This document shows positions 56,068-64,000 of a stretch of DNA of 64,000 nucleotides, piece after piece. A program made the translations under genes and the position numbers. The stretch's first letter is position 1, and each line of letters begins with the position of its first letter. This DNA is from Salinisphaera dokdonensis (GTDB lineage Bacteria; Pseudomonadota; Gammaproteobacteria; Nevskiales; Salinisphaeraceae). Location: the NCBI RefSeq assembly GCF_040361215.1, contig NZ_APND01000002.1, forward strand, positions 186,001-250,000, given 5' to 3'. The notes under the pieces were generated by a model. The model did not search any database and had not been told where the DNA came from. It was given only the letters and a program-made list of their open reading frames with translations.

Positions 56068-57843
56068 ATGGCCGCTGAACCTTCGCGCCGTCGTTCGCTG
56101 CGGGAGGCCTGGCAGGGGCGCATGGACTCGATCCGCCAGCAACTCGCCGATGTCGAGAATACCCCGGGACTGAGTCTTCTCTGCCTGCTCGGTGCCGCCA
56201 CCGGCGGCTTGTGCGGGCTGGTGATTCTAGCCCTGCATACGGCTATCCATACGCTGCAGGAGCCGCTGTTCGAGGTCTTCGGGATTGCGAGCGGCACGTT
56301 CACCGAGGCCAGCGTGACGTTTCGGGTAGCCGTACCCGTGCTGGGCGCCCTGCTGCTCGGGCTGATCGTGGAGTGGGTGATCAAATCCTCGGAATACGGG
56401 ATTGTTCATATCATTGAGCGGCTGGTCTATTACCAAGGGGTGCTGCCGGTAAAGGCCGCCCTCGCCGAGTTCACGATGTCGGCGCTGGCGTTGGCAACCG
56501 GCCAATCCGTCGGGCGCGAAGGCGTCGCCGCCCATACCGGCGCGACCACGGGCAGCTGGCTCGGCCGCCAGCTCGACCTGCCCAACAACAGCGTGCGGAC
56601 GCTGGTCGGCTGCGGCGCGGCCGCGGGCATCGCGGCGTCGTTCAACACGCCGCTGGCTGCGGTGATCTTCGCCATGGAAGTGGTGATGATGGAATACACC
56701 ATCGCCGGCTTCGCGCCCATCATCCTCGCGGCGGTGACCGGCTCGCTGGTGACGTTCACGTTCACCGACGTGCATCCGCGGCTGATGGCCGACTACTCCG
56801 GCTTTTCCACCGTCGAGTTGCCCTATCTCGCGTTTGTCGGCGCCGTTCTCGGCATTGCCGGCGCGGGCTTCACACGCCTTTGCGGCGCGCTCGTGCCGCT
56901 GCTGGGCAAGATCCGGATCAGCCTGCGTATCGGGCTCGCTGGCCTCGTGACCGGTCTGCTCGCAATCCAGTTCCCACAGATCATGGGCCTGGGTTTCGAA
57001 ACCGTGAATGCGTCGCTGGCCGGCGAGTACGCGATCGCTGTCGCGCTCGGCATCGGCCTGGCGAAGCTGCTGGCCAGCAGTTTTGCGACGGCCGCGGCGA
57101 TTCCGGGCGGCGTGATCCTGCCAACTTTCGTGGTCGGCTCGGCCTTGGGCAGCGCGCTGGGTTCGGTCGGCGCGTTGATCCTGCCCGGCCATGCCACCGA
57201 TAGCGGCCTCTACGCGCTGCTCGGCATCGGCGCGATGATGGGCGCGGTACTTCAGGCGCCGCTGTCGGCGCTCGTGGTGATCCTGGAACTGTCCGGACAG
57301 ACCGGACTGGTGCTGCCCGGCATGCTGGTGGTGATCGCTGCCCTGGTGGTATCGCGCCGGATTTCCGTCAGCGAATCGCTGTTCCGTTTGTTGCTGCGCC
57401 GGCGCGGTCTGGACTATCGCAACGATCCGATCTCCCAGTACTTGCGGCGCGCAAGCGTACTCACCGCGATGAACCGGCGTTTTCGTATCGTCGAACGCCG
57501 GATCGGGCGCGCCGAACTCGAAGAGATTCTGGAAACCAAGATCGACTGGCTGCTGATCCGCTCGCGCGAGCATCGCGCCAGCCTCATGCGCCCCAGCGAT
57601 GTGGCGCGTTTTCTCAGCCAGGAAGAGAACGCCGAGCTCGAGGAAATCGACCTGCACAACATCCCGGGCAAACGCGTGGACGCCTATGCGATCCACGTTC
57701 GGGCGAGCCTCCAGGAAGCGTTCGACATGGTCAATCGCAACGAAACCGAGGCGCTGGTCGTCGAGCGCAATGTAACCGGCAGCCGCGCCATTACGTATGG
57801 CGTACTCACCCGCGAGGCGATCGACGGTACTTACCGCCCGTAG
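56068..57843 (+). CDS. CLC-family chloride channel or Cl-/H+ antiporter
   Basis: A 591-aa CLC protein with about ten to twelve helices up to residue 420 and a C-terminal cytoplasmic CBS-type region (about 455-590). The filter motif GREGV (149-153) keeps the gating Glu151, but the usual first motif GSGIP is not seen; the equivalent area reads SSEYGIVHIIE. The start ATG 56068 is chosen by similarity; no ribosome site is clear. It could be a channel or an antiporter. Confidence 0.87.
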   Translation: MAAEPSRRRSLREAWQGRMDSIRQQLADVENTPGLSLLCLLGAATGGLCGLVILALHTAIHTLQEPLFEVFGIASGTFTEASVTFRVAVPVLGALLLGLIVEWVIKSSEYGIVHIIERLVYYQGVLPVKAALAEFTMSALALATGQSVGREGVAAHTGATTGSWLGRQLDLPNNSVRTLVGCGAAAGIAASFNTPLAAVIFAMEVVMMEYTIAGFAPIILAAVTGSLVTFTFTDVHPRLMADYSGFSTVELPYLAFVGAVLGIAGAGFTRLCGALVPLLGKIRISLRIGLAGLVTGLLAIQFPQIMGLGFETVNASLAGEYAIAVALGIGLAKLLASSFATAAAIPGGVILPTFVVGSALGSALGSVGALILPGHATDSGLYALLGIGAMMGAVLQAPLSALVVILELSGQTGLVLPGMLVVIAALVVSRRISVSESLFRLLLRRRGLDYRNDPISQYLRRASVLTAMNRRFRIVERRIGRAELEEILETKIDWLLIRSREHRASLMRPSDVARFLSQEENAELEEIDLHNIPGKRVDAYAIHVRASLQEAFDMVNRNETEALVVERNVTGSRAITYGVLTREAIDGTYRP

Positions 57844-57910
57844 GTCAGCCGCTACAATGCACCCGATTCAAGGGCGGCCGACCCAGGCCCGCCTGCCACA
57901 GGAGTAACGA

Positions 57911-58336
57911 ATGCTTTTATGGGTCAAGGCCTTCCACGTGATCTTCATGGTGACGTGGTTCGCCGGCTTGTTCTATCTGCCGCGTATTTTCGTCTACCAC
58001 GCCGATACCACCGACGAAGTCGGCTATGCACGTTTCTGCACGATGGAAAAACGGCTCGCGGTCCTCATGTCGATCGGCGCGGCGCTGACGATCATCTTCG
58101 GCCTCTGGTTGATCGCCGGCTACGGCGGCGCATGGATGGCAGCCAACGGCTGGATTCACGTGAAGCTGCTGTTCGTGCTCGGCCTGATCGGCTATCACGG
58201 CTGGTGCCAGGTGCAGGTCAAGAAGTTCCGCGAGCAACGCAACACCGGCCGCGCCGGCTACTTCCGGCTGATGAACGAAGTGCCCACGATCTTTCTCGTG
58301 GTGATCGTGGTGCTGGCGATCGTCAAGCCGTTCTGA
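57911..58336 (+). CDS. hemJ: Protoporphyrinogen IX oxidase HemJ
   Basis: A 141-aa four-helix membrane protein of the HemJ (UPF0093) family, catalysing the penultimate step of haem synthesis. It opens with WVKAFHVIFMVTWFAGLFYLPR-type sequence (conserved His9) and has the conserved Lys in HVKLLFVLG. AGGAG lies before ATG 57911. Confidence 0.93.
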   Translation: MLLWVKAFHVIFMVTWFAGLFYLPRIFVYHADTTDEVGYARFCTMEKRLAVLMSIGAALTIIFGLWLIAGYGGAWMAANGWIHVKLLFVLGLIGYHGWCQVQVKKFREQRNTGRAGYFRLMNEVPTIFLVVIVVLAIVKPF

Positions 58337-58357
58337 CACGTTTCGATCGGCCATGAA

Positions 58358-58393
58358 AAAGGCCCCGCCGGAGACGATCCGACGGGGCCTTTG
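58358..58393. terminator. Bidirectional terminator between hemJ and bfr
   Basis: AAAGGCCCCGCCGGA (58358-58372) and TCCGACGGGGCCTTT (58379-58393) form a 15-bp stem with one mismatch and A/T-rich flanks on both sides. It lies between convergent genes. Confidence 0.9.
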
Positions 58394-58425
58394 CAGTTGC
58401 AGCGCCAGTAACGCTGGCCGACGGC

Positions 58426-58926
58426 TTATTCGCCGCCGTCCGGGTCCTGGTTGATGTTGGCACCGATCTGCGACTGGTTGTAGTTCTGCTCGCCCATGTG
58501 CTTGATCATGTCGAGCTGGGTCTCGATGAAGTCGATGTGCCCTTCTTCATCGGCCAGGATCTCCGCGAACAGCTCACGGGTGACGTAGTCGCCGACCTGC
58601 TCGCAGTGCGTGATCGCTTCCTTGTAGTAGGCGTGGCCTTCGTACTCGGCGGCCAGGTCGCATTCGAGCATTTCCTTCGGGTTCTCGCCAATGCGCAGCT
58701 TGCCGAGATCCTGCAGGTTGGGCAGGCCATTGAGGAACAGAATACGCTTGATGAAGCGATCTGCGTGCTGCATTTCCTCGATCGATTCCTCGTACTCCTT
58801 CTTGCCCAGCTCGAAGAAACCCATGTCTTCGTACATGCGGGCGTGGAGGAAATACTGGTTGATCGCAGTCAGCTCGAGCTTGAGCGACTTCTGCAGATAC
58901 TCGATGACTTTCGGGTCGCCTTTCAT
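58426..58926 (-). CDS. bfr: Bacterioferritin
   Basis: A 166-aa haem-containing iron-storage protein. Ferroxidase ligands Glu18, Glu51 and His54 and the haem-binding Met52 (SIEEMQHADRF) are present, with further ligands in ILADEEGH. ATG 58926 has AGGAA upstream. It pairs with bfd, the electron donor for iron release. Confidence 0.95.
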   Translation of the reverse strand: MKGDPKVIEYLQKSLKLELTAINQYFLHARMYEDMGFFELGKKEYEESIEEMQHADRFIKRILFLNGLPNLQDLGKLRIGENPKEMLECDLAAEYEGHAYYKEAITHCEQVGDYVTRELFAEILADEEGHIDFIETQLDMIKHMGEQNYNQSQIGANINQDPDGGE

Positions 58927-59031
58927 GGCTGTTCCTGTACGTTGCGGCAATAACTAAGCACCAAGCTTAGCCGACACCGTGCAAGCGTACAAACAGCGAA
59001 GACGAAGGGCCGCGGGCCCGGAAACAGGCTG

Positions 59032-59262
59032 CTAGCCGGTCGCGGAAAGCGGCTCGCCCGTGGCGATCACGCGAATCGGGGCCACGTTGCGGTCCTGCTG
59101 CTGGCGGCACTCGTTGAGCAGATCGCGTGCACACTGCGCACAGCGACCACAACAGCCGGCCACGCCCAGACGCTTGCGCAATTCGCGCATGCTGCACGCG
59201 CCTTCACAGTAGGCGTCGCGGATCTGGCAGTCGGTTACTGCGTTACAAACACAAACGTACAT
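59032..59262 (-). CDS. bfd: Bacterioferritin-associated ferredoxin
   Basis: A 76-aa [2Fe-2S] protein with Cys4, Cys6 (MYVCVCNAVTD) and Cys38, Cys41 (CGRC). Bfd reduces bacterioferritin iron so it can leave the core. ATG 59262 follows GGAGG. A Fur-box-like sequence lies about 30 bp upstream, in keeping with induction under low iron. Confidence 0.94.
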   Translation of the reverse strand: MYVCVCNAVTDCQIRDAYCEGACSMRELRKRLGVAGCCGRCAQCARDLLNECRQQQDRNVAPIRVIATGEPLSATG

Positions 59263-59288
59263 GGGCACCTCCGACGCGTAGTACAACG

Positions 59289-59309
59289 CGAATGAGAATG
59301 AGTGTCAAT
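59289..59309 (-). promoter_or_regulatory. Candidate Fur box upstream of bfd
   Basis: The plus strand reads CGAATGAGAATGAGTGTCAAT. The repeated AATGAG hexamers resemble the Fur hexamer array (GATAAT repeats). The position 27-47 bp before bfd fits a repressor site. Confidence 0.6.
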
Positions 59310-59433
59310 AGCGACAATTCATGACACCACTCGCTGTCATTGTCAGCCTACACTGACAACGTCGGAGTTGCACCCACACGAAAACCGCGCCCGCCGGGCG
59401 CCCGAGAAAGATCGGAATGGAGAGTGAGCGGCG

Positions 59434-59910
59434 CTACTGTCCGTTCAGGCAGCAGGACAGTTCATCGAGGGCGAGGCGATAGACCTGGCGCTTGAAAAAG
59501 ACCACTTCATTTACGGGATGCCAGTAGTCGACCCAGCGATAACCGTCGAATTCCGGCTTGTCGCAGGCATCGAAACGGACACAGGTCTCGGGCGCGATCA
59601 ACTGGAGCATGAACCACTTCTGCTTCTGGCCGATGCACAACGGCTGACGATTGCGGCGCACGTAGCGCTTGGGCAGACGATAACGCAGCCAGCGCCGGGT
59701 GGCACCGATCATGCGCACATGCTCCGGACGCAGGCCGACCTCTTCTTCAAGCTCGCGAAACAGCGCTTGCTGTGCGTTCTCACCCTCGTGGATCCCGCCC
59801 TGCGGAAACTGCCACGATTGCTGACCAATACGCTTGGCCCAGAACACCTGGCCACTCTGATTGCTTAAGATGATGCCGACGTTGGCCCGAAAACCCTGCG
59901 CATCGATCAC
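59434..59910 (-). CDS. rppH: RNA pyrophosphohydrolase RppH
   Basis: A 158-aa Nudix hydrolase that trims 5'-triphosphates from mRNA and triggers decay. The Nudix box is residues 38-60 (GGIHEGENAQQ through REL-EEEVGL) and the opening GFRANVGIIL is typical. GTG 59910 is the start, with GAGGG upstream. It is divergent from the HAD gene. Confidence 0.94.
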   Translation of the reverse strand: MIDAQGFRANVGIILSNQSGQVFWAKRIGQQSWQFPQGGIHEGENAQQALFRELEEEVGLRPEHVRMIGATRRWLRYRLPKRYVRRNRQPLCIGQKQKWFMLQLIAPETCVRFDACDKPEFDGYRWVDYWHPVNEVVFFKRQVYRLALDELSCCLNGQ

Positions 59911-59983
59911 GACGACGCCCTCGGTATAAGTACTTAATCGATTCTTTCATACATTGGTCAAAAACGAAAAAGGCTCTTTCAAC

Positions 59984-60655
59984 TTGGACTTAACCCTCTT
60001 CGATCTCGACCACACCCTGCTCGCCGGCGACAGCGATTATCTATGGGGCCGTTTTCTAGTGAATGAAGGCGTGGTCGATTCCGCGCACTACGCCCGTGAA
60101 AACGAGCGTTTCCACGATCAGTACAAGGCCGGCAATCTCGATATCCATGCCTACCAACGCTTCGCGCTGGCGCCGCTATTGGAGAACTCACTGGAGACCA
60201 TGCACGCGCTGCGCCGCGATTACGTCGAGCGCATCATCAGCCCCATCGTTGCGCGCCATGCCAGGGCACTGATCGACCACCACCGGGCGCGCGGCGACGC
60301 CATCGCAATCATCACCGCGACCAATCGTTTCATTACCGAGCCGATTGCCGAATTGCTGGACATTGATGCGCTCATCGCGACCGAGCCAGAGATTGTGGAC
60401 GGCGCCTATACCGGCGAGATCGCGGGCACGCCCTCGTTTCAGGACGGCAAGATTGCACGTGCGATCGACTGGGTTGCCGAACAACCGCAGCCGTTCCAGC
60501 AGGTGACCTTTTATTCTGACTCGCTCAACGACCTGCCCTTGCTGCGCTGGGCGGATACCGCCATCGCAGTCGACCCGGACGAGACCCTAGCCGCCGCCGC
60601 GCGTGAAGCAGGCTGGCCGATCATCAGCCTGCGCGGCGAGACCCGGCCGTTCTGA
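59984..60655 (+). CDS. HAD-IB family phosphatase
   Basis: A 223-aa HAD hydrolase related to phosphoserine phosphatase. The nucleophile motif FDLDHTLL gives Asp7 and Asp9, a Thr/Ser motif is in IITATN, and the last motif is YSDSLNDLPLL. TTG 59984 gives the family-typical opening LDLTLFDLDHT; a TTG at 59954 is also in frame. The substrate is not known from sequence. Confidence 0.87.
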   Translation: MDLTLFDLDHTLLAGDSDYLWGRFLVNEGVVDSAHYARENERFHDQYKAGNLDIHAYQRFALAPLLENSLETMHALRRDYVERIISPIVARHARALIDHHRARGDAIAIITATNRFITEPIAELLDIDALIATEPEIVDGAYTGEIAGTPSFQDGKIARAIDWVAEQPQPFQQVTFYSDSLNDLPLLRWADTAIAVDPDETLAAAAREAGWPIISLRGETRPF

Positions 60656-60674
60656 CCGGGCCTCGTCTCTCCGG

Positions 60675-61481
60675 TCAGTCCTTCGGCGCGTCGCGGGCTT
60701 CGTCCCAGGCGGACACGAACGGCGCGATCGCATCGCGCAGCTTGCCGTTGGTGGCGAGCACGCTGCGCGTGGGCAGGTCGATCTCGCCACCGCCAAGCTC
60801 GGTGATATCGCCGCCGGCCTCGCGCAGGATCACCGTAAGCGCGGCGATATCGAGGATGTTCAGATCGGACTCAAGGATCGCGTCGATCCGCCCCGAGGCG
60901 AGCAGATGGTAGTGATAGAAATCGCCATAGCCGCGGATACGGTGCACCTGTCCGATCAGCTCGCCCACCGGCGCCCAGGCCGGTGACGCCGCTAGCGACG
61001 CGATGTTGCCGAGCGACAGGCTGGTTTCGGCGAGGCTGTCGATCTTGGAAGTCGCGATCGGCTCGTCGTTGAGCCAGGCGCCGAGGCCTTTGGCCGCGCA
61101 AGCCAGCTCACCGCCGTTGAACATCGGGGCATTGGACACGCCGACGATCAGTTCACCGCGGTGGCGCAACGCGATCTGGGTCGAAAAGAACGGATAACCA
61201 CGCACGAAACTCTTCGTGCCGTCGATCGGATCGATCAGCCACACGTAGTCCGCATCCGCATCGGATATGCCCAGTTCCTCGCCCTGGAAACCGTGGTCGG
61301 GAAACGCCTGCGACAGCACGTCCTTGATCGCACGCTCGCATTCGATGTCGGCAATGGTCACCGGGCTGGCGTCCGCCTTGCGCTCGACCTCGAAATCGCC
61401 GTGATAGTAACGGCGGATGATGGCTTCGGCCGCGCGTGCGGCCTCGACGGCCTTGTCGAGAAACGGCTGCAGATCGCTCAA
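60675..61481 (-). CDS. Inositol monophosphatase-family enzyme, HisN/CysQ-like
   Basis: A 268-aa Mg-dependent phosphatase. Metal ligands are Glu68 in GEELG and Asp84/Asp87 in DPIDGT, with a later Asp in NILDIAAL near 212. The opening KADASPVTIADIECERAI is close to histidinol-phosphatase (HisN) members, but inositol-1-phosphate or PAP phosphatase activity is possible. TTG 61481 with GGGAG upstream is the start. Confidence 0.85.
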   Translation of the reverse strand: MSDLQPFLDKAVEAARAAEAIIRRYYHGDFEVERKADASPVTIADIECERAIKDVLSQAFPDHGFQGEELGISDADADYVWLIDPIDGTKSFVRGYPFFSTQIALRHRGELIVGVSNAPMFNGGELACAAKGLGAWLNDEPIATSKIDSLAETSLSLGNIASLAASPAWAPVGELIGQVHRIRGYGDFYHYHLLASGRIDAILESDLNILDIAALTVILREAGGDITELGGGEIDLPTRSVLATNGKLRDAIAPFVSAWDEARDAPKD

Positions 61482-61517
61482 GTCGGACTCCCTCGGATGA
61501 CGGTTTGGGCGCGGATG

Positions 61518-62405
61518 CTAGCGCAATACGCCGAAGATGGTCAGCAATGCCAACCCGGCCAGCAGCACCAGCAGCGACCGCGAGATCAGACCCAGCGCTT
61601 CGAGCAGCGTGTCGTTGAGGTAGCGATCGTAGCGGGGCGAATCCACGCGCGGAGACGACCCCAACGCACCGCGACCGACCGCCGCGAGCAGGCGCCAGCT
61701 TGCCGATGCACTGGCATGCGTGGTCGCCCGCGCCGACGGCCAGGCGCCCAGCGCGCCACGCGTATTGCCGACCAGTGCGTAGATCAGCACGCACAGACGC
61801 GCCGGGATCCACGCCGCCAGGCCGTGGACATATTCCGCCGTGCGCCGCATCGCGCGGGAACCGGTGCCACGTGCAGCCAGCGCCGGCAGCTCACGCACAC
61901 TCCGATAGAACAGCGCCCCCGCCGGCCCAGCCACCAGGAACCAGAGCAGCACCGCCAGCACGCGTTCATGGCCCTGTATGAGCACTGCGCCGACAATCGT
62001 GCGGCCGTTGATATCGACAGCCGCGCGCCCGCTCGCCCGCCGGCAAAGCGACACAGCGCGCGCCTCGGCGCTGTCGTGGTCGGCTTCGCCCCGGGCATGG
62101 GCCAGCGCATAGACGTCTTCCCAGAGATCGCGCGGGCCGAAGGTGAGCATCAGGATGAACACGCCGAAGGCCAGCTGGAAACCCAGCCACAGATACTCGG
62201 CGATCGCCCATTGCAGCAGCGCCACTATGAGCACCGGCGGCACGATCACCAGCACGCCCGCGGGCTGGGCCAGCCAGCGGCGGCCGATACGGCTGCTTTC
62301 GATCAGCGCTACATAACGCGCGAACCCGTCGGTATCGCGCCAGCGCTTGAGCTGGCCCAACGCACGCTCGGCGAACAGCGCGATGACGATCACGATCAGG
62401 TGCAT
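61518..62405 (-). CDS. ampE: AmpE-like inner-membrane protein
   Basis: A 295-aa membrane protein of the AmpE/CobD-like family with about four helices and a central cytoplasmic loop. AmpE is linked to beta-lactamase induction through peptidoglycan recycling, but its chemistry is not settled. It overlaps ampD by 10 bp. Confidence 0.85.
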   Translation of the reverse strand: MHLIVIVIALFAERALGQLKRWRDTDGFARYVALIESSRIGRRWLAQPAGVLVIVPPVLIVALLQWAIAEYLWLGFQLAFGVFILMLTFGPRDLWEDVYALAHARGEADHDSAEARAVSLCRRASGRAAVDINGRTIVGAVLIQGHERVLAVLLWFLVAGPAGALFYRSVRELPALAARGTGSRAMRRTAEYVHGLAAWIPARLCVLIYALVGNTRGALGAWPSARATTHASASASWRLLAAVGRGALGSSPRVDSPRYDRYLNDTLLEALGLISRSLLVLLAGLALLTIFGVLR

Positions 62406-62959
62406 GCGCGCTCTCGCAGACGATGAAACAAGGCCCAGTCGAAAGCCGGACCGGGATCGGTCTTGCGGCCCGGCGCGATATCGCTATGACCGACGATGCG
62501 TGCCGGCGTGAGCGCAGGATAGGCCGCAAGCAATGCAGCCGTCGCACCCGCCAGCGCGCGATACTGCGCCGGCGTGTAGGGGCAATCGTCCGTACCTTCC
62601 AGCTCGATACCGATACCGAAATCGTTGACCGCCTCGCGCCCATCGAAACAGGAACGCCCGGCATGCCAGGCACGGTCGCCGAAGCCGACATACTGCGTGA
62701 TGCGCCCCGCCCGCTCGATCAGCAGATGTGCCGAGACTTTCAGGTGGGCGATCGCCTGATAATAGGGATGTACCGCCGGATCGAGCCGGTTGGTGAACAG
62801 CGCATCGACCTGGCCGCGGCCGAAGCGGCCCGGCGGCAAGGTGATGCCGTGCACGACCAGTGTATCGACTGTGCTACGGCCCGGCCGCGCGTCGTGATTG
62901 GGCGAGCGCAGGTGGCGCACGCCGGTCAGCCAGCCGTTCTCGATCGATAACCGGTTCAT
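62396..62959 (-). CDS. ampD: 1,6-anhydro-MurNAc-L-Ala amidase AmpD
   Basis: A 187-aa zinc amidase that removes the peptide from anhydro-muropeptides in the cytoplasm. The likely zinc ligands are His37 (VVHGITLP), His158 and Asp168 (GHSDIAPGRKTDPG). No signal peptide, as expected for AmpD. With anmK in the same region it completes part of the muropeptide recycling route. Confidence 0.95.
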   Translation of the reverse strand: MNRLSIENGWLTGVRHLRSPNHDARPGRSTVDTLVVHGITLPPGRFGRGQVDALFTNRLDPAVHPYYQAIAHLKVSAHLLIERAGRITQYVGFGDRAWHAGRSCFDGREAVNDFGIGIELEGTDDCPYTPAQYRALAGATAALLAAYPALTPARIVGHSDIAPGRKTDPGPAFDWALFHRLRERACT

Positions 62960-62963
62960 ACGG

Positions 62964-64000
62964 CTAAAAATACGCCTGCAGTCCGATCACCGCACGCACG
63001 CCAGCATCGACCGCGGTGTTCTCCCAGCCGATCTCGGTGCGCAGGCCGAGCTCGCGCGTGAGATTGAACTGCTGCTGGACCTTCGCCCAGCGGTAGTAAC
63101 CATCGTCGCCGGCCAGGTATTCGAGCATCCCGGCCTCGGCCTTGATCTGCAGGTCGGGCATGGGATAGACCAGCACGCCCGTGCTCGCGCCGGCGCCGAG
63201 CGCATAGCCCGGCGACAGCGCGCTGTTGGCATCCAGCGAGCCCAGGCCGAAGACATAGCCGAGCAGTTCACTGTCGCCCCAGGCCAGCCCCGGCCCGCCT
63301 TGCAGGTAATAGCCGAGATTGTTGTCGACATCGTCGAACACGTTCGACGAGGGACGCCGACGCAGGCCGGTATCGATCTGGAACGAGACCGGCTGGAACA
63401 GATCGTTGCGCGGCGACAACGACACGATATTGAGCAGCTGCAGATCGTCGATGCGCAGTTCGCCGTCCTCCGGATCCACACGCAGGCCCAGGTCGAGGAA
63501 ATTGATTTCGGCGCCGTCCGTATAGCCGCCCGGATCGTCGAGCAGATCGTGATAGGCCGGCCGCAAGCGCAAACCCAGCGACAGGTCGTCTGCTTCGTAG
63601 ATCATCGACGAGGCCAGCCGCAGCGTGCGATGCCCCTGATCCGGCGGGGTCTCGGGCGTGGGGACCTCGGTGAACGGCGATGGCTGCCCGATACGACTGC
63701 GCTCAAGCAGGATTGCGTTGGCATGGGCCTGATCCGCCGGCGCCTTCTCCGGCTCGCTCTGCAGCCGGTAGTAGAGATAGTCGTGGGCGACTTCCAGCAC
63801 CGCGGCGCGATCGGCCGGCGCGAGCGCCGTCAGACGGGCGTCGTCGAAGGCGACCTCGTCGGCCGCGAGTTCTCGCGCCAGGTCACGCTGGTCGACGTCG
63901 AGCTGATCGGCCTGCCAGCGCAGCGTGGTTTCCAGCGAGGGCCGGTAGCGCGGCGTTTCCATCAAGCCCGGCACGTCGGCAAGCGTGCGGATCGTATCGG
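62964..64000 (-). CDS. DUF4105/Lnb-type envelope protein, C-terminal part (5' end off window)
   Basis: At least 345 residues of a longer protein; the frame is open to the right edge with no stop. The segments RPAYHDLLDDPGGYTDGAEINFLDLGLRVD and the Phe-terminated C-terminal barrel-like strands resemble the C-terminal half of DUF4105 (Lnb periplasmic domain) proteins. The conserved N-terminal domain would lie beyond 64000. It ends 4 bp before ampD, so the two are probably co-transcribed. Confidence 0.65.
   Translation of the reverse strand, partial: DTIRTLADVPGLMETPRYRPSLETTLRWQADQLDVDQRDLARELAADEVAFDDARLTALAPADRAAVLEVAHDYLYYRLQSEPEKAPADQAHANAILLERSRIGQPSPFTEVPTPETPPDQGHRTLRLASSMIYEADDLSLGLRLRPAYHDLLDDPGGYTDGAEINFLDLGLRVDPEDGELRIDDLQLLNIVSLSPRNDLFQPVSFQIDTGLRRRPSSNVFDDVDNNLGYYLQGGPGLAWGDSELLGYVFGLGSLDANSALSPGYALGAGASTGVLVYPMPDLQIKAEAGMLEYLAGDDGYYRWAKVQQQFNLTRELGLRTEIGWENTAVDAGVRAVIGLQAYF

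Noticed and set aside
56227..57696. 489-codon open frame opposite the CLC gene
   Set aside because: Gln/His/Arg-rich antisense product; the plus-strand CLC protein is well conserved.

Overview
The window is GC-rich chromosomal DNA from an aerobic gammaproteobacterium. It carries a 16S-Ile-Ala-23S-5S rRNA operon, and the block tyrS / M23 peptidase / anmK / erpA / argC / hemJ is an arrangement I know from pseudomonad-like gammaproteobacteria. A Salinisphaera-type organism is my guess, not something I can prove here. The window holds no phage, no complete insertion sequence and no CRISPR array.

1-30.9 kb is a catabolic island for aromatic amines and phenylacetate, nearly all on the minus strand. 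It begins with an amidase, a sulfatase and a beta-barrel protein. An aromatic amine dehydrogenase operon follows (aauB-E-D-A plus a small cytochrome c), then a quinohaemoprotein alcohol dehydrogenase and an aldehyde dehydrogenase. A divergent FeaR-like AraC regulator comes next, then the phenylacetyl-CoA operon paaABCDE-Z-G-I-K, the repressor gene paaX and a complete Liv-type ABC transporter. The proposed flow is phenylethylamine (or tyramine-like amine) to arylacetaldehyde in the periplasm, to phenylacetate, to phenylacetyl-CoA (PaaK), to ring epoxide (PaaABCE), to oxepin-CoA (PaaG), to ring-opened acyl-CoA (PaaZ). The later beta-oxidation genes (paaF, paaH, paaJ) are not in the window. Two regulatory signals tie the island together. 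One is a TGATAC-N27-GTATCA palindrome found both at the paaA promoter and upstream of livH, which is a candidate PaaX operator. The other is a bipartite motif shared by the aauB and aldehyde dehydrogenase promoters, which is a candidate site for the FeaR-like activator.

28.9-32.1 kb holds an unassigned oxidative cassette (LysR, a 28-codon ORF, Rieske ferredoxin, a 108-aa unknown protein, a TIM-barrel amidohydrolase). 32.2-43.7 kb holds greB, an MFS exporter, an AaeB/AaeX/AaeA-type aromatic acid efflux set, and a TetR-controlled RND efflux system. In that RND system the inner-membrane pump and the TolC-family outer-membrane factor are one 1,460-aa ORF.

43.7-44.4 kb is a gene-poor gap. 44.4-50.0 kb is the rRNA operon on the minus strand, with two near-identical tandem promoters, boxA sites, RNase III processing stems and a strong terminator. 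50.0-64.0 kb is housekeeping: tyrS, an M23 endopeptidase, anmK, erpA, argC, a CLC channel, hemJ, bfr and bfd, rppH, a HAD phosphatase, an inositol-phosphatase-family enzyme, ampE, ampD, and the 3' part of a DUF4105-like gene that runs off the right edge.
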